DNA from: Castellaniella sp049650445
GTDB lineage: Bacteria > Pseudomonadota > Gammaproteobacteria > Burkholderiales > Burkholderiaceae_B
DNA length: 25,485 nt
NCBI RefSeq assembly: GCF_049650445.1
Contig: NZ_JBASAD010000030.1
Span: 1-25,485 of the forward strand
Direction: 5' to 3'
In this document: piece after piece, positions 1 through 6,681 of the stretch
Layout: the number at the start of each line of letters is the position of its first letter
Position numbering within the stretch: the first letter of the stretch is position 1
Program-made: the position numbers and the translations under genes
The notes under the pieces: generated by a model
What the model saw: the letters and a program-made list of their open reading frames with translations, nothing else
The model's database searches: none
Told to the model about the DNA's origin: nothing

Positions 1-36
1 CAGTCGGCTCACTTCCTTCTGGCTCATCGTGATCAT
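1..36 (-). CDS. Transposase N-terminus, partial (ISNCY-like)
   Basis: Only the first 12 codons lie in the window; the gene runs off the left edge. Read on the minus strand from 36, the translation is MITMSQKEVSRL. This resembles the opening of ISNCY-type transposases as I remember them, which is the only basis for the family call. An alternative start is the second Met at 27. The adjoining 78-120 stretch carries repeats of the kind found at insertion-sequence ends, which supports a mobile-element reading. Whether the element is complete cannot be judged from this window. Confidence 0.5.
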   Translation of the reverse strand, partial: MITMSQKEVSRL

Positions 37-125
37 CGTCCCTGCCCGCCTCGGTCGTGTGGTTCTCCCCATTGAAGCGGACATTTCTACTTTGCACAGA
101 CCGGACATTCTCACGTTGCACCAAC
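1..125 (-). mobile_element. End of an insertion sequence (partial)
   Basis: The region upstream of the transposase start contains two imperfect copies of a 19-bp sequence in direct orientation, 78-96 and 102-120. Both begin CGGACATT and end TTTGCA or GTTGCA, with 15 of 19 positions identical. Tandem terminal repeats like these are typical transposase binding sites. The outer boundary is probably near 120-125, just before the promoter of the serine tRNA. No target-site duplication can be checked because the other end is outside the window. Confidence 0.45.
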
Positions 126-163
126 ACGCCGCTGCGCCGGCTTGCCGGCGTCGCCGCTTCCTG

Positions 164-172
164 TGCTAGAAT
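164..172 (+). promoter_or_regulatory. Extended -10 promoter of the serine tRNA
   Basis: TGCTAGAAT at 164-172 is an extended -10 element (TG, one base, TAGAAT), 12 nt before the first tRNA base. A weak -35 candidate, TTGCCG at 142-147, sits 19 bp upstream, so the extended -10 probably carries most of the activity. Confidence 0.5.
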
Positions 173-184
173 GCCGGTCTTGCT

Positions 185-277
185 GGAGACGTGGCCGAGT
201 GGTTGAAGGTACTCCCCTGCTAAGGGAGCATGCGGCTTATACCCGCATCGAGGGTTCGAATCCCTCCGTCTCCGCCA
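185..277 (+). tRNA. tRNA-Ser (anticodon GCT)
   Basis: This is a 93-nt class II tRNA with a long variable arm. The acceptor strands GGAGACG (185-191) and CGTCTCC (267-273) pair perfectly, followed by discriminator G274 and an encoded CCA (275-277). The anticodon arm is CTCCC-CTGCTAA-GGGAG, giving anticodon GCT, which reads AGC and AGT serine codons. The T-arm has the GGTTCGAATCC signature. It lies between an insertion-sequence end and an MFS gene and is probably a single-gene transcript with its own promoter and terminator. Confidence 0.97.
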
Positions 278-290
278 GTGATTACATTGA

Positions 291-316
291 AGCCCTTGTT
301 GATCAAGGGCTTTTTT
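291..316 (+). terminator. Rho-independent terminator of the tRNA-Ser
   Basis: An 8-bp perfect stem, AGCCCTTG (291-298) with CAAGGGCT (304-311), has a 5-nt loop and is followed by a run of Ts (311-316). It is a canonical intrinsic terminator 14 nt after the tRNA. Confidence 0.85.
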
Positions 317-370
317 GTTTCTGTATGATGTGCTGGATATTTCATTCCTCAACCTGATCCGGGAGCCCTC

Positions 371-1549
371 ATGGCGCGTCCATCCGGTGCCGATGTCGCT
401 GCCACCATGAATCCGGGCGCTCTGGCCTGGGCCTTGTCCGGCGGATCGGCGGTCGCCGTGGGTTTCGCGCGCTTTGGCTACGCCCTGATCCTGCCGGCGA
501 TGCGCTCGGACCTGCACCTGAACTACGCGCAGTCGGGCTGGCTCAATACCGTGAATGCGCTCGGCTATCTGCTGGGCTCTCTGCTGACCATCCACTTCGT
601 CGCGCGGCTGGGCAACCGGCGTCTGTTCATGGGCGGCATGGTCCTGACGACGCTCTCGGTGCTGGCCAGCGGGCTGACGCAGGACTTCTTCTGGCTCAGT
701 GTCTACCGGTTTGCGGCCGGCTTCGGCGGGGCGGGGGCCTTCATCTGCGGAGGTGTGCTGGCGGGTGTGTTGGGCACGCGCGCCATCGTGATTTTTTTCA
801 GCGGGGGCGGCCTGGGCATGTTGCTGACGGGCGCGGCCTTGCCGTGGCTGTTTGAATGGCAGGGGGCGGTCGCCTGGCCAGTGGCGTGGATCGCCATGGG
901 AATCATCTGTCTGCCGTGCGCCGTCGCTGCGATCCGTGCTGCAGCGACCATTGCCGAGCCCTCGTCCGCGCGCGCCAGCGCCCGGTGGCCGTGGCGATCC
1001 TGCCTGCCGATGCTGAGCGCCTATTTTATTTTCGGACTGGGCTATATCGCCTATATGACCTTCATGGTGGCCTGGGTGCGGCAACACACGGCCGACGCGA
1101 CTCACCTGGCCATGATCACTTCCGTGATGTGGGGGCTGCTGGGCGTGGCGACCTTGCTGGCGCCGGTGCTCTGGGCAAGGCTGTTCAACGGGCGCCGGGA
1201 CGGTCTGCCCATGGGGGCCGCCCTGCTCGTGTTGACGGCGGGCGCGGGGCTGCCCCTGGTCCTGCCCAATCTGGCGGGCATCTGGCTGTCCGCGATGCTG
1301 GTGGGCAGCAGCGTCTTCATGGTGCCATCCGGGGTGACCGGCTTCGTCAAGAGCAATCTGGCGCAGCCGGCCTGGGGCAATGCCATGGCGGTCGCCACCA
1401 GCCTGTTCGCCATCGGCCAGACGATCGGTCCGGCGGCCTGCGGATGGATCAGTGACCTGGCCGGCTCGCTGTCCTTCGGGCTGGCCGTGTCGGCCGCCGT
1501 GCTGCTCGTGGCCAGTGTGCTGGCCGCCTGGCAGAAACCGCTGGCCTGA
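371..1549 (+). CDS. MFS transporter, YbfB/YjiJ family
   Basis: A 392-residue inner-membrane protein with about 12 hydrophobic segments, as expected for a major facilitator superfamily permease. The N-terminal stretch (GFARFGYALILPAMRSDL at about residues 31-48) and the mid-protein YFIFGLGYIAYMTFMVAW segment are characteristic of the YbfB/YjiJ subgroup, whose substrate is generally unknown. GGGAG at 360-364 is placed as a ribosome binding site for the ATG at 371; an in-frame ATG at 407 is a possible alternative. TATGAT at 324-329 could be a -10 element. The gene is single and converges on the lipoprotein gene with only 6 nt between stop codons. Substrate and direction of transport cannot be inferred. 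Confidence 0.88.
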   Translation: MARPSGADVAATMNPGALAWALSGGSAVAVGFARFGYALILPAMRSDLHLNYAQSGWLNTVNALGYLLGSLLTIHFVARLGNRRLFMGGMVLTTLSVLASGLTQDFFWLSVYRFAAGFGGAGAFICGGVLAGVLGTRAIVIFFSGGGLGMLLTGAALPWLFEWQGAVAWPVAWIAMGIICLPCAVAAIRAAATIAEPSSARASARWPWRSCLPMLSAYFIFGLGYIAYMTFMVAWVRQHTADATHLAMITSVMWGLLGVATLLAPVLWARLFNGRRDGLPMGAALLVLTAGAGLPLVLPNLAGIWLSAMLVGSSVFMVPSGVTGFVKSNLAQPAWGNAMAVATSLFAIGQTIGPAACGWISDLAGSLSFGLAVSAAVLLVASVLAAWQKPLA

Positions 1550-1568
1550 GACGGCTTAGCGTCTCGGG
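1545..1568. terminator. Convergent hairpin over both stop codons
   Basis: GAGACG (1548-1553) and CGTCTC (1560-1565) form a stem with a 6-nt loop, extendable to 9 bp at 1545-1547/1566-1568 with one wobble pair. It covers the TGA of the MFS gene and the TAA of the opposing lipoprotein gene. There is no T-run on either side, so termination is plausible but unproven. Confidence 0.35.
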
Positions 1569-2086
1569 AAGCTGTCATCGTAGATGTACATCGGGTCCGG
1601 ACCCGGATGGAATTTCGTCACCTGGTCGCCTGCGGGCCCCATGAACACGTACATCAGCGAGTTCCAGACATGGTCCTGCTTGTAGCGGTAGCTCCAGACG
1701 ATCTGGCGCACATTGGGCAGGCCGGCCGTGTCGATGATGGCGGGCGGGCCGAACTCGCAGCGCACCTGGTTCGCCGTCCACGTGCCTTGCTTCAGGATCT
1801 GGAAGTGCTCGTCCGTCAGAATGGGTTCGACCTTCTGGACGCGGCCCTGGGCGTCCACCGTGGCACCCCAGGCGTATTGCCCGAGCGGCTGGCGGGACCA
1901 GACGGCGCGGTCGTGGCCCTGGCGGTCGACGCATTGCAGCGTCGGCGCGCCGAACTGCGCCGTCACCTGGGCCAGCGGCGTGCCCGGCGGGGTGGCCGTG
2001 ATGCTGGCGCAGCCCGCCAGCCAGAGGCCTGCGCCCGCTGCCAGGGCGCCTCGGGTGAGGGTGCGCGTGTATGAGCGGGAAAACAT
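1556..2086 (-). CDS. BamE/SmpA-like outer-membrane lipoprotein
   Basis: A 176-residue protein with a lipoprotein signal peptide: a basic start, a hydrophobic core and the lipobox LAGC, giving the lipidated cysteine at residue 26. The mature part has two short repeats resembling the BamE/SmpA pattern (GTPLAQVTAQFGAPT at about 35-49, and NQVRCEFGPPA near residue 106). It is therefore probably a small periplasm-facing lipoprotein of the BamE-like fold. It is unlikely to be BamE itself, which is usually shorter. A strong ribosome binding site (GGAGG, 2097-2093 on the minus strand) stands 6 nt before the ATG. It is divergent from the Ap4A phosphorylase-like gene and shares a 142-bp intergenic region with it. 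The exact role is unknown. Confidence 0.75.
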   Translation of the reverse strand: MFSRSYTRTLTRGALAAGAGLWLAGCASITATPPGTPLAQVTAQFGAPTLQCVDRQGHDRAVWSRQPLGQYAWGATVDAQGRVQKVEPILTDEHFQILKQGTWTANQVRCEFGPPAIIDTAGLPNVRQIVWSYRYKQDHVWNSLMYVFMGPAGDQVTKFHPGPDPMYIYDDSFPRR

Positions 2087-2228
2087 GAAACGCCTCCATA
2101 TGCGGTTTTCATCCCCCGATCAGGCATCTTTGACGACGATCTCCTACAATCGGAAGGAATTTGCCGTCTGGGTGCCGAGCCCGTCGGCGCGACCGGCGGA
2201 ACCGGATCCGCCCATGCGGGGGAGAAAT

Positions 2229-3149
2229 ATGCATTCTAACTTCATGGATGCCGTGCGGTCGTGCAGCGATCGGGCCATCGCTTCCGGCGATCTGCAGCCC
2301 ATCGAGGCCGAACAGGTCGTGATCGAGGATCAGGGCCTGCCCTTCATCGTCCGCTGGGTGGCCGCCCTGGCAGCCAAGGACGCGGCGAAGCCGGGTGTCA
2401 CGGCAGGGCAGCCTGTATCCTCGGGCCAGGACGCCGTCACGCTGCCGGGCGGGCCGCGCGACCCGAACTTCAATCCCTTCCTGAAGCCCGATCCCGCCTT
2501 GCTCGTGGGGCCGATCGGGGATCATCACGCGGCCATTCTCAATAAATTTCCCGTGTGCCTGCACCATCTGGTGCTGGCCCGGCGTACGTACGCCGAGCAG
2601 CTTTCGCCACTGGAAGCCATTGATTTTCAGGCCCTGGCCTTTGTGCTGTCGGCTCAGGGCGGCCTGGGCTTTTATAACGGCGGAGCCGCCGCGGGCGCCA
2701 GCCAGCGGCACAAGCACGTCCAATGGATTCCCGATGCGCCGGGCAACGCCTCGCTGCGCGCGCTGGGGGCCGGCCTGCCGGCCGGTCAGGCGCAGGGCAC
2801 CGTCGTCCGCCATCCCGCGCTGGGCCTGGCCCACTGCTTCGTGCGCGTGGACGCCGGCCTGGGTGCCGATGCACAGGCCAGCGCCCGCGCCATGCTGATC
2901 GCGTTCGGTCAGGCCTGCGCCGCGCTCGACCTGCGCCCCGGCGCAGACGGCCTGCTGCCGCCCTGCAATATGCTGGTGGGCGATGGCTGGATGCTGGTGC
3001 TGCCGCGCAGCCAGGAACATTTCCAGGGCGTCTCCCTGAACGCCCTGTCCTTCGGCGGCACGATCTACGTGCGCGATCCGGCCCAGATCGACGCCATCCG
3101 CACGGCCGGTCCGCTGCAGGCTTTGGTCAGTGTCGGGGTGCCGGGCTGA
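2229..3149 (+). CDS. Ap4A phosphorylase (ATP adenylyltransferase)-like protein
   Basis: A 306-residue cytoplasmic protein of the HIT-related Ap4A phosphorylase family, which cleaves diadenosine tetraphosphate with phosphate to ATP and ADP. The diagnostic element is GASQRHKHVQW (residues 156-166), containing the HxHxQ nucleotide-binding and catalytic motif at 161-165. The family features NFNPF (80-84), LNKFPV (104-109) and a C-terminal PCNMLVGDGWMLVLPRS stretch are also present. The open frame extends much further upstream, antisense to the lipoprotein gene, but GGGGGAG (2218-2224) sits just before the ATG at 2229 and the family N-terminus fits there. An in-frame ATG at 2214 is a weaker alternative. 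TACAAT at 2145-2150 is a possible -10. The gene is probably monocistronic. Confidence 0.85.
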   Translation: MHSNFMDAVRSCSDRAIASGDLQPIEAEQVVIEDQGLPFIVRWVAALAAKDAAKPGVTAGQPVSSGQDAVTLPGGPRDPNFNPFLKPDPALLVGPIGDHHAAILNKFPVCLHHLVLARRTYAEQLSPLEAIDFQALAFVLSAQGGLGFYNGGAAAGASQRHKHVQWIPDAPGNASLRALGAGLPAGQAQGTVVRHPALGLAHCFVRVDAGLGADAQASARAMLIAFGQACAALDLRPGADGLLPPCNMLVGDGWMLVLPRSQEHFQGVSLNALSFGGTIYVRDPAQIDAIRTAGPLQALVSVGVPG

Positions 3150-3245
3150 GTTCGGAGTGTGCTGGGTAGGATCTTTCCGTCCCTTGTGGGATTTCCGATC
3201 TGGCGCAAGGCTGACACTGTATCCAGGATGTAGGTTTCCACCTCT

Positions 3246-3273
3246 GGATATCTATATCCGAACGGATATAATT
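3246..3273 (+). promoter_or_regulatory. Operator/promoter of the HigBA-like pair
   Basis: A perfect inverted repeat, TATATCCG (3253-3260), AA, CGGATATA (3263-3270), overlaps a consensus -10, TATAAT (3267-3272). A second inverted pair, GGATA (3246-3250) with TATCC (3255-3259), shares a half-site with the first. A further TATCCAG (3220-3226) mirrors CTGGATA (3244-3250). This is the expected arrangement for autorepression by the helix-turn-helix antitoxin. The -35 is not obvious. Confidence 0.6.
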
Positions 3274-3639
3274 ATGTGCCAGCGTCGCAAACTCTTGTAC
3301 TGGGAAGGATCCTCGAAGAAGGATTTCAAGGCCTTTCCTCTGGACGTCCAAAAGGACATGGGTGTGGCGCTGTTCATCGCTCAGTTGGGCGGGGTGCCGG
3401 ATTCCGTGAAGCCCTGGACGGGCCTGGGGCCGGGGGTATACGAATTGGTAGAGGCCTATCGGGGTGATGCTTTCAGGGCGGTCTATACCGTTCGACTGGG
3501 CGATGCAGTGCATGTGTTGCACGCGTTTCAGAAGAAATCCAAATCGGGTATCGCTACGCCGCAGCCTGATGTGGATTTGATCAGAAAGCGCCTGAAGGCG
3601 GCATTGGCTCGTTATGGAACGGGCGAGAGGACATCATGA
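3274..3639 (+). CDS. RelE/HigB-type toxin (phage Gp49-like, DUF891)
   Basis: A 121-residue basic protein matching the phage-derived Gp49-like/HigB toxin family of RelE-fold mRNA interferases. Family hallmarks are the N-terminal LLYWEGSSKKDFKAFP, the central GVYELVEAYRGDAFRAVYTV (roughly residues 53-72) and the C-terminal VLHAFQKKSKSGIATP with following RLKAA. These proteins usually cut mRNA at the ribosome. The ATG at 3274 gives the normal family N-terminus, a few residues before YW, but lacks a clear ribosome binding site and lies right next to a -10 box. The stop overlaps the antitoxin start by 4 nt (ATGA). Toxin-first order is typical of HigBA-type modules. Confidence 0.85.
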   Translation: MCQRRKLLYWEGSSKKDFKAFPLDVQKDMGVALFIAQLGGVPDSVKPWTGLGPGVYELVEAYRGDAFRAVYTVRLGDAVHVLHAFQKKSKSGIATPQPDVDLIRKRLKAALARYGTGERTS

Positions 3640-3956
3640 GTTTCAACGATCTTCCCCAAGGCACGGATAACGTGTTGCTGGACCTCGGGTTTGACGATGC
3701 CGAGGAATTGACCGCCAAGGCGGCGCTTGCTCTCAAGCTCAATGCCTTGATCGACCAGCGTGGTCTGAACCAGATGGACGTGGCGGCAATCACCGGCATG
3801 ACCCAGCCCAAGGTTTCTCAGATTCGTCGATATAAGCTCCAGAACATCTCTCTGGAACGGCTGATGCAGGCGCTGGTGTCGCTGGATCAGCGTGTAGAGA
3901 TCGTCGTGCGACCGGCGCGACGCGCACACGCGCCAGGAATTACGGTGGCTGCCTGA
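3636..3956 (+). CDS. XRE-family antitoxin (HigA-like)
   Basis: A 106-residue helix-turn-helix protein. The segment LNQMDVAAITGMTQPKVSQIRRYK (about 44-67) is a clear XRE/Cro-type DNA-binding motif, followed by the LERLMQALVSLDQRVEIVVRP ending seen in antitoxins paired with Gp49-like toxins. It should neutralise the toxin encoded just upstream and repress the shared promoter. The ATG overlaps the toxin stop codon by 4 nt, and GAGAGG precedes it, so it has a better ribosome binding site than the toxin. The next gene, on the opposite strand, ends 22 nt away. Confidence 0.87.
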   Translation: MSFNDLPQGTDNVLLDLGFDDAEELTAKAALALKLNALIDQRGLNQMDVAAITGMTQPKVSQIRRYKLQNISLERLMQALVSLDQRVEIVVRPARRAHAPGITVAA

Positions 3957-3977
3957 GCCTGAATTGGCCCGCTTGCT

Positions 3978-5207
3978 TCACGCAAAAAACCAATAGCACA
4001 CCCCGATCGAGGCCAGCACGCCCGCCAGGTCCGCCAGCAAGGCGCAGCCCACGGCGTAGCGTGCGCGCTGGATGCCGACGGCGCCGAAATACACCGCCAG
4101 GACGTAGAAGGTCGTCTCGGTGCTGCCCTGGAGGGTGGCGGCCAGCAGGGCGGGGAAGCTGTCCGGTCCGAAGTGCTGCATGGTCTCGATCATCAGCGCG
4201 CGCGCCGCGCTGCCGGAAAAGGGCTTGACTAGCGCGGTGGGCAGGGCGTCGACGAAACGTGCGTCCAGGCCGCCCGCGTGCACCAGCCAGCGGATGCCGT
4301 CCAGCAGCACGTCCAGCGCACCGGAGGCGCGCAGCACCCCGACCGCGCACAGCATGGCGACCAGATAGGGCAGCAGCCCCTTGCAGACGTCGAAACCGTC
4401 CTTGGCGCCCTCGATGAAGCTTTCGTAGACGGGGATGCGCTTCCAGGCCCCGGCGATCAGGAAGGCGATCAGGATACCGAACAGCGCCAGATTGCCCAGC
4501 AGCGAGGACAGGGCCGCCACGGCGGCGGCGCTCATGGAGGCCAGCAGCGCCATGAAGCCGCCCAGCAGCAGCGCGCCGCTGCCCAGCCAGGCCAGCACCA
4601 CGGGATCATGCAGCCGCAGCCGCTGCATGAAGGCCACCGCCAGCAAACCCGTCAAGGTCGAGGCCGATGTCGCCAGCAGAATCGGCAAAAACACCAGCGT
4701 CGGGTCGGCGGCACCCTGTTGCGCGCGGTACATGAAGATCGTCACCGGCAGCAGCGTCAGCGACGAGGCGTTCAGCACCAGGAACAGGATTTGCGCATTG
4801 CTGGCGGATTTCGGTTCCGGGTTCAGCGTCTGCAGCGCGTGCATGGCCCGCAGCCCGATCGGCGTGGCGGCATTGTCCAGCCCCAGCGCGTTGGCGGCGA
4901 AGTTCAGCGTGATCAGGCCCAGGGCCGGATGCCCGGCCGGCACCTCCGGCATCAGGCGGCGGAACAGCGGCCCCAGCAGCCGCGCCAGCCCGGCCACCAG
5001 ACCGGCCGATTCGGCGATCTTCAAGAAGCCCATCCACAACGTCAGCGTGCCGAACAGCAGCAACATCAGCTTGACCGACAGGTCCGCCATGTCGAACAGG
5101 CTGGCGATCAGGCGCGCGAACACGCCCGGATCACCCAGGACGAGCCATTGGAACAGCGCGGCGGCCGCCGCGACCAGAAAGAACCCGAGCCAGAGGATGT
5201 TCAGCAT
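3978..5207 (-). CDS. Fused SpmA-SpmB-like nucleoside-recognition (Gate) domain membrane protein
   Basis: A 409-residue polytopic inner-membrane protein. The N-terminal half matches the spore maturation protein A pattern: LNFAANALGLDNAATPIGL at 101-119. The C-terminal half matches SpmB: KPFSGSAARALMIE at 328-341 and GSTETTFYVLAVYFGAVGI at 361-379. In Bacillus these are two proteins; in many Gram-negatives they occur as one chain with two Gate domains, and the substrate is unknown. The open frame extends upstream into the lldD-like gene, but the ATG at 5207 gives a natural hydrophobic N-terminus. It overlaps the lldD-like stop codon (ATGCTGA, 7 nt), indicating translational coupling. A role in moving a metabolite linked to lactate or a related hydroxy acid is only inference. 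Confidence 0.85.
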   Translation of the reverse strand: MLNILWLGFFLVAAAAALFQWLVLGDPGVFARLIASLFDMADLSVKLMLLLFGTLTLWMGFLKIAESAGLVAGLARLLGPLFRRLMPEVPAGHPALGLITLNFAANALGLDNAATPIGLRAMHALQTLNPEPKSASNAQILFLVLNASSLTLLPVTIFMYRAQQGAADPTLVFLPILLATSASTLTGLLAVAFMQRLRLHDPVVLAWLGSGALLLGGFMALLASMSAAAVAALSSLLGNLALFGILIAFLIAGAWKRIPVYESFIEGAKDGFDVCKGLLPYLVAMLCAVGVLRASGALDVLLDGIRWLVHAGGLDARFVDALPTALVKPFSGSAARALMIETMQHFGPDSFPALLAATLQGSTETTFYVLAVYFGAVGIQRARYAVGCALLADLAGVLASIGVCYWFFA

Positions 5208-6361
5208 GCGGTTTCCGGATTCACCAGCACCCGCCGGTCGACGTCCTGAACCCGCGTGCGCCCGCAGAAGGCCATGGTCACGTCCAGTTCGTTGGCCATC
5301 AGTTCCAGGCAGCGCTGCACCCCGGCTTCGCCGTAGGCGGCCAGCGCGTACAGGAACGCGCGGCCCACCAGCACGCCGCGCGCGCCCAGCGCCAGGGCGC
5401 GCAGCGTGTCCTGGCCGCTGCGCACGCCGCCGTCCATCAGCACCTCGATGCGGTCGCCCACCGCATGGGCGATGGCGGGCAGGGCGGCGATCGACGAAGG
5501 CGCGCCGTCCAGTTGGCGCCCGCCGTGGTTCGAGACCACCAGCGCGTCCGCGCCGGCGTCCACCGCATGGCGGGCGTCCTGCGCGTCCAGGATGCCCTTC
5601 ACGATCAGCTTGCCGCCCCAGCGTTCCTTGATCCAGGCCAGATCGCCCCAGTTCAGCGTGGCGTCGAATTGTTCCGCCGTCCAGGATGCCAGGGAACGCA
5701 TGTCCGCCACGCCCTTGGCGTGACCGACGATGTTGCCGAACGTGCGCCGGGGCGTGCGCAGCATCTCCAGGCACCAGTGCGGCTTGAGCGCCAGGTTCGC
5801 CAGATTGGCCAGCGTCGGGCGCGGCGGTGTGGACAGGCCGTTCTTGATGTCCTTGTGCCGCTGTCCCATCACCTGCAGGTCCAGCGTCACCATCAGGGCC
5901 GAGCAGCGTGCCGCGCGGGCGCGGTCGATCAGCCGGCCGATGAACTCCCGGTCGCGCATCACGTAGAGCTGGAACCAGAATGGCCGGCTGGTACGGGCGG
6001 CTACGTCCTCGATCGAGCAGATGCTCATGGTCGACAGCGTGAACGGCACGCCGTAGCGCTCCGCCGCCCGGGCGGCCAGGATCTCGCCGTCGGCGCGCTG
6101 CATGCCTGTCAGTCCAGTCGGCGCCAGGGCCAGCGGCATCGTCACGTCCTCGCCCAGCAGGCGCGCGCGCAGGCTGCGTCGGGCGATGTCCACCGCCACC
6201 CGCTGGCGGAATTTCAACGCCTGCAGATCGGCCTCGTTGGCGCGGTAGGTGGATTCGGTCCAGGAGCCCGAGTCCATGTAGTCGTAGAACATGCGCGGCA
6301 CGCGGCGCCGCGCGACGCGTCGGAAGTCCTCGACACAGGTGATCTTGTTCAGGGCGGGCAA
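5201..6361 (-). CDS. lldD: FMN-dependent alpha-hydroxy-acid (L-lactate) dehydrogenase
   Basis: A 386-residue TIM-barrel flavoenzyme expected to oxidise L-lactate or a similar 2-hydroxy acid (lactate to pyruvate), passing electrons to quinone at the membrane. Active-site residues of the glycolate oxidase/LldD family can be placed by homology: Y26, Y133, D161, K255, the SNHGGRQLDG motif with catalytic H279 and R282, and the phosphate-binding DGGVRSG at 310-316. The length is normal. The only usable start is a TTG at 6361: an in-frame stop lies about 50 nt upstream, and homologs begin about eight residues before the CxED element. It is first in an operon with the SpmAB-like gene. The substrate is inferred; mandelate or glycolate are possible alternatives. 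Confidence 0.85.
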   Translation of the reverse strand: MPALNKITCVEDFRRVARRRVPRMFYDYMDSGSWTESTYRANEADLQALKFRQRVAVDIARRSLRARLLGEDVTMPLALAPTGLTGMQRADGEILAARAAERYGVPFTLSTMSICSIEDVAARTSRPFWFQLYVMRDREFIGRLIDRARAARCSALMVTLDLQVMGQRHKDIKNGLSTPPRPTLANLANLALKPHWCLEMLRTPRRTFGNIVGHAKGVADMRSLASWTAEQFDATLNWGDLAWIKERWGGKLIVKGILDAQDARHAVDAGADALVVSNHGGRQLDGAPSSIAALPAIAHAVGDRIEVLMDGGVRSGQDTLRALALGARGVLVGRAFLYALAAYGEAGVQRCLELMANELDVTMAFCGRTRVQDVDRRVLVNPETAC

Positions 6362-6681
6362 GGGTGGCCTACGGAAGATTGGGGTTGCTGTGATGGAGGC
6401 GATGATACGACGTCCTCAGTTTGAATCCGATCTCCGTGTCCGGCTACGACGTTCGGATACAACTCTAGGGTAATTCCCGATCTTGGCCGAAGGGATGGGG
6501 CGCGATGTTGTGAACATGCAACGACTTCCCGGGAAACTGGCGGGTTTGTCGCGCTCAACATGGCGTTCGCTCCGGATTTTTGATGCAATGTCTACAACTT
6601 CCCATCGCGGAGTTGGAAGAGCAGCGGCACAGGTTGTTGTTGGCCTGCTCTGATTCACACAAATCTACGGAGATTTCTTAC
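6362..6681. promoter_or_regulatory. Divergent intergenic region between lldD-like gene and porin
   Basis: These 320 bp hold the upstream regions of two divergent genes. I see no gene. For the porin, TTGAAT at about 6420 with TACGAC 18 bp downstream is a weak promoter candidate; no convincing pair was found nearer the start. The ribosome binding site for the porin is GGAG at 6669-6672. No recognisable regulator site was found. Confidence 0.3.

Noticed and set aside
142..357. 71-codon frame running through the tRNA-Ser
   Set aside because: It spans the whole tRNA and its terminator, so it is not a protein gene.
1713..2228. Upstream extension of the Ap4A phosphorylase-like frame
   Set aside because: It overlaps the lipoprotein gene in antisense and shows no family similarity; a good ribosome binding site marks the start at 2229.
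4278..5631. Plus-strand frames opposite the SpmAB-like and lldD-like genes
   Set aside because: Their translations are Arg/Gln/Ser-rich without motifs; both minus-strand genes are clearly real.
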